The position numbers were made by a program, and so were the translations under genes. A stretch of 64,000 nt of DNA from Aquincola tertiaricarbonis (GTDB lineage Bacteria; Pseudomonadota; Gammaproteobacteria; Burkholderiales; Burkholderiaceae_C): positions 868,001 through 932,000 of the forward strand of contig NZ_CP097636.1 of the NCBI RefSeq assembly GCF_023573145.1, written 5' to 3'. The notes below the pieces were generated by a model. The model was not told the origin of the DNA. It worked only from the letters and a program-made list of their open reading frames with translations, and searched no databases. Positions 48,488-57,477 of the stretch are shown in pieces (positions within the stretch are counted from its first letter, which is position 1; every line of letters begins with the position of its first letter).

Positions 48488-49917
48488 GCTTCTTCTGGCA
48501 CGACTACGAGACCTTCGGCATCTCGCCGCGGCGCGACCGGCCTTCGCAGTTCGCTGGTGTGCGTACCGACGACGAGCTGAACGAGATCGACGACCCGGTG
48601 ATGCTGTACTGCGCGCCGGCGCCCGACTACCTGCCCAGCCCCGAGAGCTGCCTGCTCACCGGCATCCTGCCGCAGACCTGCCTGGAGCGTGGCCTGCCCG
48701 AGCATGCGTTCGCCGATGCCATCGAGCAGCAGCTGGCGCGGCCCGACACCATCGGCGTGGGCTACAACTCCATCCGCTTCGACGACGAGGTGACGCGCCA
48801 CCTGTTCTGGCGCAACCTGATCGACCCCTATGGCCGTGAATGGCAGAACGGCTGCGGCCGCTGGGACCTGCTGGACGTGGTGCGCGCCTGCTGGGCGCTG
48901 CGGCCCGAAGGCATCGAATGGCCCACGCACCCCGACGGCCGCGCCTCCTTCAAGCTGGAGCACCTGACCGCCGCCAACGGCCTGGCGCACGAGGCCGCGC
49001 ACGATGCGTTGTCCGACGTGCGGGCCACCGTCGCGCTGGCGCGGCTGTTGCGCCAGCGCCAGCCGCGGCTGTGGGACTTCTGCCTCAAGCTGCGCCGAAA
49101 GGATGCGGTGATCGCCGAGATCGAGAGCGCCCAGCGCCAGGGCCGGCCATTGCTGCACCTGAGCGGCATGTACGGCCCCGAGCGCGGCTGCATGGCCCTG
49201 GTGTGGCCGCTGGCGCCGCATCCGAAGAACAAGAACGAGCTGATCGTCTGGGACCTGGCGCAGCACCCGGGCGAGCTGTTCCAGCTCAACGCCGCCACCA
49301 TCCGCGAGCGCATGTTCACCCGCAGCGAAGACCTGCCCGAAGGCGTGACGCGGCTGCCGGTCAAGAGCATCCACCTCAACAAGAGCCCGGTGGTGGTGGG
49401 CAACCTGAAGACGCTGACACCCGCGGTGCTGCAGCGCTGGAACCTCGATGTGGACCAGGCGCTGCGCCATGCCGAGGTGGCCGCGGCCGGCGTGGGTGCT
49501 TTGGCCGGCGTGTGGGCCGAGGTGTTCGACCGCGCGCCGCCGGCCGAGGCGCCCGACGTCGACGAAGACCTGTACGGCGGCTTCATCGGCAACGAAGACC
49601 GGCGCACGCTGCAGCGCCTGCGCGGCCTGTCGCCCGACGCGATGGCGGGCAAGCGCCCGGCCTTTGCCGACGAGCGACTGGAAGAGCTGTTTTTCCGCTT
49701 CCGCGCCCGCAACTTCCCGCACACGCTGGACGAGGCCGAGCAGGCCCGCTGGCAGGCCCATCGGGTGGCCCGGCTGCACCATGGCGCGGGTGGTGCGCTG
49801 TCGCTCACCGCCTTCTTCGAGCAGATCGACACCCTGGGCGAGGCCGCCGACGAGCGCGGCCAGGACATCCTGGGCGCGCTGTACGACTACGCCGAGCAGA
49901 TCGCGCCGGAGCTGTAG
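48484..49917 (+). CDS. sbcB: Exodeoxyribonuclease I
   Basis: Degrades single-stranded DNA 3' to 5'; works with RecJ and mismatch repair. The 477-residue protein has the DEDD exonuclease motifs: FFWHDYETFGISPRRDR (Asp7, Glu9), GVGYNSIRFDDEVTRHLFWR and EAAHDALSDVRATVALARLL, then the ExoI-specific SH3-like and C-terminal parts (PVKSIHLNKSPVVVGNLKTL, FRFRARNFPHTLDEAEQARW). The length is standard. It is translationally coupled to the amidase gene, which has no obvious functional link. Confidence 0.96.
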   Translation: MSFFWHDYETFGISPRRDRPSQFAGVRTDDELNEIDDPVMLYCAPAPDYLPSPESCLLTGILPQTCLERGLPEHAFADAIEQQLARPDTIGVGYNSIRFDDEVTRHLFWRNLIDPYGREWQNGCGRWDLLDVVRACWALRPEGIEWPTHPDGRASFKLEHLTAANGLAHEAAHDALSDVRATVALARLLRQRQPRLWDFCLKLRRKDAVIAEIESAQRQGRPLLHLSGMYGPERGCMALVWPLAPHPKNKNELIVWDLAQHPGELFQLNAATIRERMFTRSEDLPEGVTRLPVKSIHLNKSPVVVGNLKTLTPAVLQRWNLDVDQALRHAEVAAAGVGALAGVWAEVFDRAPPAEAPDVDEDLYGGFIGNEDRRTLQRLRGLSPDAMAGKRPAFADERLEELFFRFRARNFPHTLDEAEQARWQAHRVARLHHGAGGALSLTAFFEQIDTLGEAADERGQDILGALYDYAEQIAPEL

Positions 49918-49997
49918 CGCCCGCACCGCGCCGTCACGGGGGCGTCACGCGGCCCCGGTAGCTTCCGCCGGTTCTGCCCACCCCCTGAACCTGCGGC

Positions 49998-51596
49998 ATG
50001 CTGCCGAGAAAGTTGAACGCCACCTTCGTTGGAACCGGTCTGATGTGGGGGGCGATCGCCTTGCTCGCAGGCTGCGGCGAGTCCGACAAGAGCGACGTCG
50101 CCCACACCTACTACCAGACCAAGACGCCCTACGCGCCGCAGCAGGACGCGGCCACGTACGAGGCGCCGCCCAGCGGCTTCGTGCCGGTGTACACCGAGCT
50201 GGTGGCGCGCCATGGCTCGCGCGGGCTGTCCAGCCTCAAGTACGACCTGGCCGTCTACAACATGTGGAAGAAGGCCGAGGAGGACGGCGCGCTGACCCCG
50301 CTGGGCGCGCAGCTGGGGCCCGACGTGTTGAAGATCATTAAGGCCAACTTCCTGCTGGGCTACGGCGTCAGCGGCATCAGCACGCCCGGCTATGGCAACG
50401 AGACCCAGCTGGGCATCACCGAGCACACGCAGCTGGCGCAGCGCCTGCTGAGCCGTCAGTCCGCGCTGTTCCAGGCGGCGGCCAGCGCCGCCGGCAGCGC
50501 CCCGCGTCAGATCGTGGTGGTGACCTCGGGCGTGGACCGCGCGGTGGACAGCGGCGCCTTCTTCGTCAAGTCGTTGCTGGCCGGCCAGTCTGCGCTCACC
50601 CCGCTGGTGACCTATCCGCCCGCGCCTTCGCCGTACCCCGAAGGCGGCAAGGCCGTGGCCCAGCCCGCGGGGACGAACCGCTTCCTGCTGTACTTCCACA
50701 AGCTGGTGGCCAAGACCGATGCGGTCACGAACACGGCCAATCCGCTGTACACCACCTACCAGGACAGCCAGGCCTTCCAGAAGTGGCTGACCGATCCCGA
50801 TCTGGCCGCCAAGCAGGCGGCGATCCAGGCGGATACCGCGGCGCAGGCGGCGGGCCGGGCGGTGCTGGAGCGCCTGTTCACCAAGGCCTTCGTCGACAAG
50901 ATCGCGGCCGGCACCTACAGCTTCGCCAACACCGGCAGCATGACCTTTGCCAGTGACGACGGCAAGTTCACGAGCACCCTGACCGGCGACGGCAAGACCG
51001 GCATCACCGACCTGGCCAGCGGCGGCTCGTTGATCTATGAGCTGTACGCCATCGCCCCGGCGATGAAGGCCGAGGCCGCGGTCGACTTCACCGTCTACAT
51101 GCCGCAGGAGCAGGCCCGCTACTTCGCCTACATGCAGGACGCGTCCGACTTCTACAAGATGGGCCCGAGCATCCAGGAAAAGGGCGACGTCACCTGGCGG
51201 ATGGCGCAGATCCTGGAGGACGACTTCTTCAACGAGGTGGACGCCATCGCACGCGGCGACCTCAGCCACGTGGCCAAGCTGCGCTTTGCGCATGCCGAGA
51301 TCGTGGTGCCGTTTGCTTCGCGCATGGGCCTGAAGAACGTGCTGCAGCAGCAGCCGCTGGCCACGATGTACAGCTACGACAACAACCCCTGGCGGGGCGA
51401 CTACGTATCGCCCATGGCCGCCAACATGCAGTGGGACGTGGTGCGTGACGGCCGGGGCACGTTGCTGGTGAAGATGCTCTACAACGAGAAGGAAACCGAC
51501 TTCAAGGCCGCCTGCGATGGTGCACGGTACGCCGCCGGCAGCCACTACTACGACTACGGCAAGCTCAAGGCCTGCTACGGCCACAACGCCAGCTGA
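49998..51596 (+). CDS. MINPP-type histidine phosphatase, lipoprotein (phytase-like)
   Basis: Clade-2 histidine phosphatase of 532 residues. The N terminus has a lipobox (ALLAGC, Cys26), so it is probably outer-membrane anchored. The phosphate-binding motif is ARHGSR (His72), and the proton-donor motif is HAE (432-434, in RFAHAEIVVP), the form found in multiple inositol-polyphosphate phosphatases rather than the HD of classic phytases. This suggests release of phosphate from inositol phosphates. The gene stands alone, with a terminator immediately after it. Confidence 0.85.
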   Translation: MLPRKLNATFVGTGLMWGAIALLAGCGESDKSDVAHTYYQTKTPYAPQQDAATYEAPPSGFVPVYTELVARHGSRGLSSLKYDLAVYNMWKKAEEDGALTPLGAQLGPDVLKIIKANFLLGYGVSGISTPGYGNETQLGITEHTQLAQRLLSRQSALFQAAASAAGSAPRQIVVVTSGVDRAVDSGAFFVKSLLAGQSALTPLVTYPPAPSPYPEGGKAVAQPAGTNRFLLYFHKLVAKTDAVTNTANPLYTTYQDSQAFQKWLTDPDLAAKQAAIQADTAAQAAGRAVLERLFTKAFVDKIAAGTYSFANTGSMTFASDDGKFTSTLTGDGKTGITDLASGGSLIYELYAIAPAMKAEAAVDFTVYMPQEQARYFAYMQDASDFYKMGPSIQEKGDVTWRMAQILEDDFFNEVDAIARGDLSHVAKLRFAHAEIVVPFASRMGLKNVLQQQPLATMYSYDNNPWRGDYVSPMAANMQWDVVRDGRGTLLVKMLYNEKETDFKAACDGARYAAGSHYYDYGKLKACYGHNAS

Positions 51597-51617
51597 CGCG
51601 CTGGCCCCAGCGCAAAG

Positions 51618-51646
51618 AAAAAGGCCCGCGCGATGCGGGCCTTTTT
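51618..51646. terminator. Bidirectional terminator between MINPP-type gene and acnB
   Basis: Stem GGCCCGC (51623-51629), loop GCGAT, GCGGGCC (51635-51641), preceded by five A and followed by five T. It serves both convergent genes. Confidence 0.92.
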
Positions 51647-51664
51647 GCCAGGGGCGTGCCTGGA

Positions 51665-54259
51665 TCAGGCAGCGACACCCTTGGCCGCTTGCGCGTATTC
51701 CTCGATCTGGTCGAAGTTCATGTAGCGGTAGACGCTGGCCTTGTCGGCGTCGATCACGCCCATCTCCTTCAGGTACTCCTCCTTGGTCGGCAGGCGGCCC
51801 AGGCGCGAGGCGATGGCGGCCAGCTCGGCCGAGCCCAGGAACACGTTGGTGTTCTTGCCCAGACGGTTCGGGAAGTTGCGGGTGGAGGTGGAGATGACGG
51901 TCGCGCCTTCACGCACCTGCGCCTGGTTGCCCATGCACAGGCTGCAGCCCGGCATTTCGGTGCGTGCACCGGCGGTACCGAAGGCGGCGTAGTGGCCTTC
52001 CTTGATCAGCTCGCTCTGGTCCATCTTGGTGGGCGGTGCCACCCACAGCTTGACCGGGATGTCGCGCTGGCCGCCCAGCAGCTTGGCCGCGGCACGGAAG
52101 TGGCCGATGTTGGTCATGCACGAGCCGATGAAGGCCTCGTCGATCTTGGTGCCGGCCACTTCGGACAGGAACTTGGCGTCGTCCGGGTCGTTGGGGCAGC
52201 AGACGATGGGTTCCTGGATGTCGGCCAGATCGATTTCGATCACGGCGGCGTACTCGGCGTCCTTGTCGGCTTCCAGCAGCTCGGGCTTGGCCAGCCAGGC
52301 TTCCACCTTCTCGATGCGGCGCTGCAGCGTCTTGGCGTCGGCATAACCGTCGGCGATCATGTTCTTCATCAGCACCACGTTGCTGGTGAGGTACTCCTTG
52401 ATCGGCTCGGGGTTGAGCTTGATGGTGCAGCCGGCGGCCGAGCGCTCGGCCGAGGCGTCGCTCAGCTCGAAGGCCTGTTCCACCTTCAGGTCGGGCAGAC
52501 CTTCGATCTCGAGGATGCGGCCCGAGAAGATGTTCTTCTTGCCGGCCTTGGCCACGGTCAGCAGACCGGCCTTGATGGCGTACAGCGGAATGGCATGCAC
52601 CAGGTCACGCAGCGTGACGCCGGGCTGCATCTCGCCCTTGAAGCGCACCAGCACCGATTCGGGCATGTCCAGCGGCATCACGCCGGTGGCCGCGCCGAAG
52701 GCCACCAGGCCCGAGCCGGCCGGGAAGCTGATGCCGATCGGGAAGCGGGTGTGCGAGTCGCCGCCGGTGCCCACGGTGTCGGGCAGCAGCAGGCGGTTCA
52801 GCCAGCTGTGGATCACGCCGTCGCCCGGGCGCAGGGCCACGCCGCCGCGGTTGCTGATGAAGGCGGGCAGTTCGCGGTGGGTCTTCACGTCCACCGGCTT
52901 GGGATAGGCGGCGGTGTGGCAGAAGCTCTGCATCACCAGGTCGGCCGAGAAGCCCAGGCAGGCCAGGTCCTTCAGCTCGTCGCGGGTCATCGGGCCGGTG
53001 GTGTCCTGGCTGCCGACGGTGGTCATCTTGGGCTCGCAGTAGGTGCCCGGGCGCACGCCCTGGCCTTCCGGCAGGCCGACGGCGCGACCAACCATCTTCT
53101 GCGCCAGCGTGAAGCCGGCCTTGCTGGCGACGGGCGCCACCGGCAGGCGGAACACGGTGGAGGCGGGCAGGCCCAGGAACTCACGCGCCTTGGCGGTGAG
53201 CGAGCGGCCGATGATCAGGTTGATGCGGCCGCCGGCACGCACCTCGTCGAACAGCACGTCGCTCTTGAGCTTGAACTCGGCCACGGTCTCGCCGTTCTTG
53301 ACCAGCTTGCCGTCGTAGGGCAGCACGTCGATGACGTCGCCCATCTCCAGCTTGCTCACGTCCACCTCGATCGGCAGCGAGCCGGAGTCTTCCTGCGTGT
53401 TGAAGAAGATGGGGGCGATCTTGCCGCCCAGCGTGACGCCGCCGAAGCGCTTGTTCGGCACGAAGGGGATGTCCTGGCCGGTGGCCCAGATCACGCTGTT
53501 GGTAGCGCTCTTGCGGCTGGAGCCGGTGCCCACCACGTCGCCCACGTAGGCCACCAGGTGGCCCTTCTTCTTCAGGTCCTCGATGAACTGCATCGGACCG
53601 CGCTTGCCGTCTTCCTCGGGCTTGAAGGCCGCGTCGGGGCGGGTGTTCTTCAGCATCGCCAGGTAGTGCAGCGGAATGTCCGGGCGGCTCCAGGCGTCGG
53701 GCGCGGGCGACAGGTCGTCGGTGTTGGTTTCACCGGGCACCTTGAACACGGTGACGGTGATCTTCTTCTCGACCTCGGGGCGGGTGGTGAACCACTCGGC
53801 GTCGGCCCAGCTTTGCATCACTTCCTTGGCCTTGGCATTGCCGGCCTTGGCCTTGTCGGCCACGTCGTTGAAGAAGTCGAACATCAGCAGGGTCTTCTTC
53901 AGGCCCTCGGCCGCGACGGCGGCCACGTCGGCCTCGGCGTCCAGCAGTTCGATCAGCGGGTGCACGTTGTAGCCGCCCACCATGGTGCCCAGCAGCTCGG
54001 CGGCCTTGGCCTTGGAAACCAGCGGCACGCTGATGTCGCCATGCGCCACGGCGGCCAGGAAGCTGGCCTTGACCTTGGCGGCGTCGTCCACGCCGGGCGG
54101 CACGCGGTAGGTCAGCAGCTCCAGCAGGAAGGCTTCTTCGCCGGCCGGCGGGTTCTTGATCAGCTCAATCAGGTCGGCGACCTGCTTGGCGTCGAGCGGC
54201 AGCGGCGGAATGCCGAGCGCGGCGCGTTCGGCGGCATGTTGGCGGTAGGCTTGCAGCAT
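51665..54259 (-). CDS. acnB: Aconitate hydratase B
   Basis: Main TCA-cycle aconitase in many proteobacteria; the apo form can bind mRNA. The 864-residue protein has the AcnB-specific N-terminal helical domain ([20 protein letters not shown]), then [20 protein letters not shown] and the cluster ligands in [12 protein letters not shown] and [12 protein letters not shown] start it at the ATG at 54259 because it matches family N termini and has GGAG ten bases before; an ATG at 54274 adds five residues. It begins 47 bases after vapC on the same strand, with no terminator between. Confidence 0.97.
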   Translation of the reverse strand: MLQAYRQHAAERAALGIPPLPLDAKQVADLIELIKNPPAGEEAFLLELLTYRVPPGVDDAAKVKASFLAAVAHGDISVPLVSKAKAAELLGTMVGGYNVHPLIELLDAEADVAAVAAEGLKKTLLMFDFFNDVADKAKAGNAKAKEVMQSWADAEWFTTRPEVEKKITVTVFKVPGETNTDDLSPAPDAWSRPDIPLHYLAMLKNTRPDAAFKPEEDGKRGPMQFIEDLKKKGHLVAYVGDVVGTGSSRKSATNSVIWATGQDIPFVPNKRFGGVTLGGKIAPIFFNTQEDSGSLPIEVDVSKLEMGDVIDVLPYDGKLVKNGETVAEFKLKSDVLFDEVRAGGRINLIIGRSLTAKAREFLGLPASTVFRLPVAPVASKAGFTLAQKMVGRAVGLPEGQGVRPGTYCEPKMTTVGSQDTTGPMTRDELKDLACLGFSADLVMQSFCHTAAYPKPVDVKTHRELPAFISNRGGVALRPGDGVIHSWLNRLLLPDTVGTGGDSHTRFPIGISFPAGSGLVAFGAATGVMPLDMPESVLVRFKGEMQPGVTLRDLVHAIPLYAIKAGLLTVAKAGKKNIFSGRILEIEGLPDLKVEQAFELSDASAERSAAGCTIKLNPEPIKEYLTSNVVLMKNMIADGYADAKTLQRRIEKVEAWLAKPELLEADKDAEYAAVIEIDLADIQEPIVCCPNDPDDAKFLSEVAGTKIDEAFIGSCMTNIGHFRAAAKLLGGQRDIPVKLWVAPPTKMDQSELIKEGHYAAFGTAGARTEMPGCSLCMGNQAQVREGATVISTSTRNFPNRLGKNTNVFLGSAELAAIASRLGRLPTKEEYLKEMGVIDADKASVYRYMNFDQIEEYAQAAKGVAA

Positions 54260-54306
54260 GTGGTCAGGCTCCATGGGGCTCGTGCGGATAGGGTTCACTG
54301 CAGGGC

Positions 54307-54711
54307 TCAGGCCTTGGGCACGATGAGCTTGAGACCCTTGAAATACTCGCGGAAGAAGGCGTCGTCGCGGGTGATCAGGCCGTTGCATTGAAGCAAGGCA
54401 TGGGCCCCGATGAGGAAGTCGGCGACGACGCGTTCGCGCTTGCCGCCGCGGGCGCGGAAGCGGCGGTTCATGTGGCCGGCGCGCATGGCGGCCTGTTCGG
54501 TGCCGGGCAGGTGGCGGATGCCCAGCGTGGCCAGCGTGTCCATCAGGCTGACCGAGGTGTCGAGCATGGCCTGCACTTCGGCCACCACGGCGTCGGACAC
54601 CACCACGTCGTCGGCGGCCAGGGCCTCGGCCACGCAGGCTTCCGATGCATCGGCGTAATGTTCGTCGCCGATCAGCACGTCGATCAGCACCGAGGAATCG
54701 ATGGCGATCAT
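54307..54711 (-). CDS. vapC: PIN-domain toxin (VapC-like)
   Basis: A 134-residue PIN-domain ribonuclease, probable toxin. The acidic site is intact: Asp5 ([13 protein letters not shown]), Glu45 (VVAEVQAML), Asp98 ([13 protein letters not shown]) and Asp116 ([10 protein letters not shown]). VapC toxins cleave tRNA or rRNA at one site. Its ATG overlaps the antitoxin stop (ATGA), giving coupled translation and the usual antitoxin-first order. It is followed by acnB. Confidence 0.92.
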   Translation of the reverse strand: MIAIDSSVLIDVLIGDEHYADASEACVAEALAADDVVVSDAVVAEVQAMLDTSVSLMDTLATLGIRHLPGTEQAAMRAGHMNRRFRARGGKRERVVADFLIGAHALLQCNGLITRDDAFFREYFKGLKLIVPKA

Positions 54712-54956
54712 TGATCGACGGGATCGCTAGGGGCGCGGCCACGGATGGCGCGCAGCGCCTCGTCGGTCGTCGTCAGGCCGTCCACCAGCTTGAACTTGCC
54801 GCGCACCTTGCGCAGCGCCTCGCTCACGTCCTTGCGCAGGACGATGCGGCCACCGTCCAGCTCCACCTTCAAGACGCTACCCTTGACCAGGCCGAGTGCA
54901 TCGCGCACCGCCTTGGGGAGGGTGATCTGTCCGCGTTCGGCGACGGTGGCTTCCAT
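54708..54956 (-). CDS. vapB: AbrB/SpoVT-type antitoxin (VapB-like)
   Basis: An 82-residue antitoxin with an N-terminal swapped-hairpin AbrB DNA-binding domain ([20 protein letters not shown]) and an acidic/polar C-terminal part that should wrap the PIN toxin. The promoter and a large palindrome lie just upstream, fitting autorepression by the VapB-VapC complex. The start ATG at 54956 is the only reasonable one. Confidence 0.92.
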   Translation of the reverse strand: MEATVAERGQITLPKAVRDALGLVKGSVLKVELDGGRIVLRKDVSEALRKVRGKFKLVDGLTTTDEALRAIRGRAPSDPVDQ

Positions 54957-54970
54957 GGCGGTGGCGTTTG

Positions 54971-55009
54971 AAAGATTCGGTATGCACGCATTGTACGTAC
55001 CGAACCTTT
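54971..55009. promoter_or_regulatory. vapBC operator palindrome
   Basis: Two 17-base arms, AAAGATTCGGTATGCAC and GTACGTACCGAACCTTT, around the centre GCATT; 14 of 17 positions pair and the other three give G-T wobble. It lies 15 bases before the vapB start and covers the -10 element. The shape fits AbrB-type antitoxin autoregulation. Confidence 0.75.
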
Positions 55010-55018
55010 CCTACGAAA
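54990..55018 (-). promoter_or_regulatory. vapBC promoter
   Basis: On the minus strand: -35 TTTCGT (55018-55013), a 17-base spacer, and -10 TACAAT (54995-54990), five of six matches to consensus. The -10 lies at the centre of the operator palindrome. Confidence 0.6.
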
Positions 55019-55078
55019 GCGCGCGGAGATCATGCATCCGACGAATGGCGTCGGATGCCGCGTGTCGGCCGTGGCCGA

Positions 55079-55744
55079 TCAGCGCGGTGCGGCGGCCGAC
55101 GCGGCGTTGGCGGCGGCGCTGGCCGCGCGAGCGGCCTGGTCGGCGGCCGAAGCTGCGGTGGCCGCGGCCTGGGCGGCGCTGGCGGCCGACTGGGCGGCCA
55201 CGGCAGCGGCCCTGGCCGGGTCGATGCCCAGCGACGAGGTCGGCGGGTTGGCCTGCATCTCCAGCCGCGCGGTGCGCTGGCGCTCGTGCATGCATTCATC
55301 GACCAGTCGCTGGCCCGCCTTGACGTCCATCAGCATGGACTTGTTGGCGATCTGGATCATCAGCGTGCGGCCCTTGACGTCTTCCAGGCGCAGTGCGCCG
55401 GTGGTCGAGAGCACCGGCTTCATCGTGTAGACCTGCTTCTTGAAGTCCACGTCCACGTAGCCCGGCGCCTTGGGGTTCATCGCGATGGCCAGGGTCTGGT
55501 CGAACTCGCAGCTGTAGCTGCCGAAGTAGGTGCGCTCGGCCGCGGCCAGCTGCTCGGGCGATGCGTCGGGCAGCGGCGCTTCCACCGGCGGCGGGGGCGG
55601 GGCCTTCTTGGCCACGGGCTTCTTGCTTTGGGGCGCCTTGGCGGCGGGCTTGGCCGCCGGCTTGGCGGGTTGCTGGGCGAAGGCGGGTGCCAGCAGCGCC
55701 GCGCAGATCAGCGAGGCGGCGAGCTGGGAAGAGCGAAAGGTCAT
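55079..55744 (-). CDS. Exported protein with Lys/Pro-rich linker and Ala-rich tail
   Basis: A 221-residue secreted protein of unknown function. Signal peptide: MTFRSSQLAASLICAALLAPAFA. Then a low-complexity segment (KPAAKPAAKAPQSKKPVAKK, PPPPPVEAP), a compact globular part from about 60 to 160 (AERTYFGSYSCEFDQTLAIA, GYVDVDFKKQVYTMKPVLS) with two Cys, and a tail of about 55 residues made almost only of Ala with Ser, Thr and Gln. The ATG at 55744 has GGAG seven bases upstream; the TTG three bases earlier is not needed. Similar proteins occur near mdh in related genomes, but I cannot name a role. Confidence 0.75.
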   Translation of the reverse strand: MTFRSSQLAASLICAALLAPAFAQQPAKPAAKPAAKAPQSKKPVAKKAPPPPPVEAPLPDASPEQLAAAERTYFGSYSCEFDQTLAIAMNPKAPGYVDVDFKKQVYTMKPVLSTTGALRLEDVKGRTLMIQIANKSMLMDVKAGQRLVDECMHERQRTARLEMQANPPTSSLGIDPARAAAVAAQSAASAAQAAATAASAADQAARAASAAANAASAAAPR

Positions 55745-55814
55745 CAAGGATCTCCGGAGGGAATCGGTACTGCGGCCGGCATTGTCGCGCCGGTGGCGCG
55801 GCGGCCCGGTGAGC

Positions 55815-56399
55815 TCATGTTGCCGTGCGGCGCAGGCGGAACAGCCGGTGGCGACGCAGCGGCTGGCCGGGCGCGATCAGCGGGTGGTCGAAATCGTCGG
55901 CCGCATCGTGCTGCATGCCCAGCCGCTGCATCACGGCCTGGGAAGGCAGGTTCTCTTCGGCGGTGTAGGCGGTGAGTTCGTCCAGCTGCAGCTGATCGAA
56001 TGCGAACTGCATGGCTGCCTGCGCCGCCTCGGTGGCCAGGCCGCGGCCCCAGGCCTCGCGGCACAGCCGCCAGCCCAGTTCGACCGTCGGCACGAAGGGC
56101 GCATCAATGGTGGTGACGTGCAGCCCCACGGTGCCGGCAAAGGCCATCTGGCCTGGTAGCTCCAGCGCCCACATGCCCCAGCCGCGCTGGGCGATGGCGG
56201 CGCGGATGCGGCCGGCCTCCTGCACGGCCTGCTCGAAGCCCAGCGTGGCCGAAAAGTAGCGGCGCACCTCGGCATCGGCATTCATCGCGCACCAGGCGGG
56301 CAGGTCGCTGTCCTTCCACTGGCGCAGCAGGGTGCGGCGGGTGCGCAGCTCCAGCGGGGCCGCGAAGGTCTTGAGCACCAGCACGCGGTCCTCGCCCAT
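55815..56399 (-). CDS. GNAT-family N-acetyltransferase (RimJ/RimL-like)
   Basis: A 194-residue acetyltransferase. It begins with the RimJ-like LRTRRTLLRQWKDSDLPAWC, then FAGTVGLHVTT, VELGWRLCREAWGRGLATEA (acetyl-CoA binding RxxGxG/A form) and ENLPSQAVMQRLGM. Such enzymes modify protein N termini, amino sugars or antibiotics; the substrate is unknown. It begins nine bases after the CoA-ester lyase gene. Confidence 0.9.
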   Translation of the reverse strand: MGEDRVLVLKTFAAPLELRTRRTLLRQWKDSDLPAWCAMNADAEVRRYFSATLGFEQAVQEAGRIRAAIAQRGWGMWALELPGQMAFAGTVGLHVTTIDAPFVPTVELGWRLCREAWGRGLATEAAQAAMQFAFDQLQLDELTAYTAEENLPSQAVMQRLGMQHDAADDFDHPLIAPGQPLRRHRLFRLRRTAT

Positions 56400-56408
56400 C
56401 GCCAGTCG

Positions 56409-57413
56409 TCAGTCGAAGAAGGCGGCGCGGATCTGCGCCGGCAGCTGCGGGCCGCCTGCGTACGAGGTGCGGTGCGCGCGTTCCAGCACGTGCCAGAAGT
56501 AGCGGAAGCTGGCGCGGTCGTGCAGGGTGTCGTTGTGGCGGATCGGCGCCCACTGGGCGGCCTGCGCGGCCATGATGATGTCGATGGCCGTGTCCACCTC
56601 GGCGGTGGTGGGCGTGAAGGCATCGACGATGGGCTTGATCTGCGCCGGGTGGATGCTCCACATGCGGGTGTAGCCGAACTGCCGGCAGGCCTTGGTGGCC
56701 GCTTCCTGCAGCGCCGAGGGGTGCTTGAACTCGGTGACCACGCAGTGCGAGGGCGTCTTGCCGTGGGCATGGCAGGCGGCGGCGATCTCCAGCTTGGCGC
56801 GCACCACCAGCGGATGCTCGAACTGGCCCTTGACGCTCATGCCCGCGGCCGGAATGGCACCGCGGTGCGCCGAGACGAAGTCCATCAGCCCGAACGACAG
56901 CGACTGGATGCGCGGATGCGCCGCCAGCGCATGCACCTCGTGCAGTGCGCCGTGGGTTTCCACCAGCGCATGCACCGGCAGCGGCTGAGGCAGGCTGGCG
57001 GCGCTGGCGGCGGCGTCCACCGCGTCGATGCCGCGCTGCAGCTCGGCCAGGCTGCGCACCTTGGGCAGCATCACGTAGGCCAGGCGGGCGCCGGCGCGGC
57101 CGACGATGGTCTGCACCACGTCGCTGAAGGCGGGGTGGTCCACCGTCACCACCCGGGCGCCGACGCGGCCGAAGCAGTTCTGCGGCGAGTCCACCAGCTC
57201 GGCGATCAGCGCCGCATGCTCGCGCTCGCCGCCCACGGGGGCACCGTCCTCGCAGTCCAGCGTGATGTCGAACACCGGCCCCATCTCGGCCTGCAGCTCC
57301 AGGCTCTTGCGCATGCGCACTTCCACGCCGGCGTAGTGGTCGCACACCGGCAGCACGTCGGCCGCCTCGCCAGCTTCGAAGAGCGCGTCGCGCGGATGGA
57401 CCTTGGGGATCAT
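56409..57413 (-). CDS. HpcH/HpaI aldolase / CoA-ester lyase family protein
   Basis: TIM-barrel lyase of 334 residues related to citrate lyase beta chain, malyl-CoA lyase and beta-methylmalyl-CoA lyase. Visible are the CoA/metal region DITLDCEDGAPVGGEREHA, VMLPKVRSLAELQRGI, VHALVETHGALHEVHAL, SLSFGLMDFVSAHRG and the end WSIHPAQIKPIVDAF. The chemistry is probably cleavage or formation of a malyl-type CoA ester, which would connect to the TCA genes beside it. I start it at the ATG at 57413; the open frame begins at a TTG inside the mdh terminator hairpin, which is less likely. Confidence 0.85.
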   Translation of the reverse strand: MIPKVHPRDALFEAGEAADVLPVCDHYAGVEVRMRKSLELQAEMGPVFDITLDCEDGAPVGGEREHAALIAELVDSPQNCFGRVGARVVTVDHPAFSDVVQTIVGRAGARLAYVMLPKVRSLAELQRGIDAVDAAASAASLPQPLPVHALVETHGALHEVHALAAHPRIQSLSFGLMDFVSAHRGAIPAAGMSVKGQFEHPLVVRAKLEIAAACHAHGKTPSHCVVTEFKHPSALQEAATKACRQFGYTRMWSIHPAQIKPIVDAFTPTTAEVDTAIDIIMAAQAAQWAPIRHNDTLHDRASFRYFWHVLERAHRTSYAGGPQLPAQIRAAFFD

Positions 57414-57444
57414 GGGCAGTGCAGCAATGGGGGCCGTGAATGAC

Positions 57445-57469
57445 AAAGGCCGGCGCTTCGGCCGGCCTT
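57445..57469 (-). terminator. Hairpin after mdh, weak terminator
   Basis: On the minus strand, AAGGCCGG and CCGGCCTT with an 8-base loop, followed by TTGTCATT. The stem is strong, but the T-run is short, so read-through into the CoA-ester lyase gene is likely. Confidence 0.6.
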
Positions 57470-57477
57470 GGGTTGCT

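Noticed and set aside
51656..54391. 911-residue open frame opposite acnB
   Set aside because: Shadow of acnB with low-complexity composition and no domain.
57414..57446. TTG start for the CoA-ester lyase
   Set aside because: It lies in the T-run of the mdh hairpin and has no ribosome site; the ATG at 57413 is a better choice.
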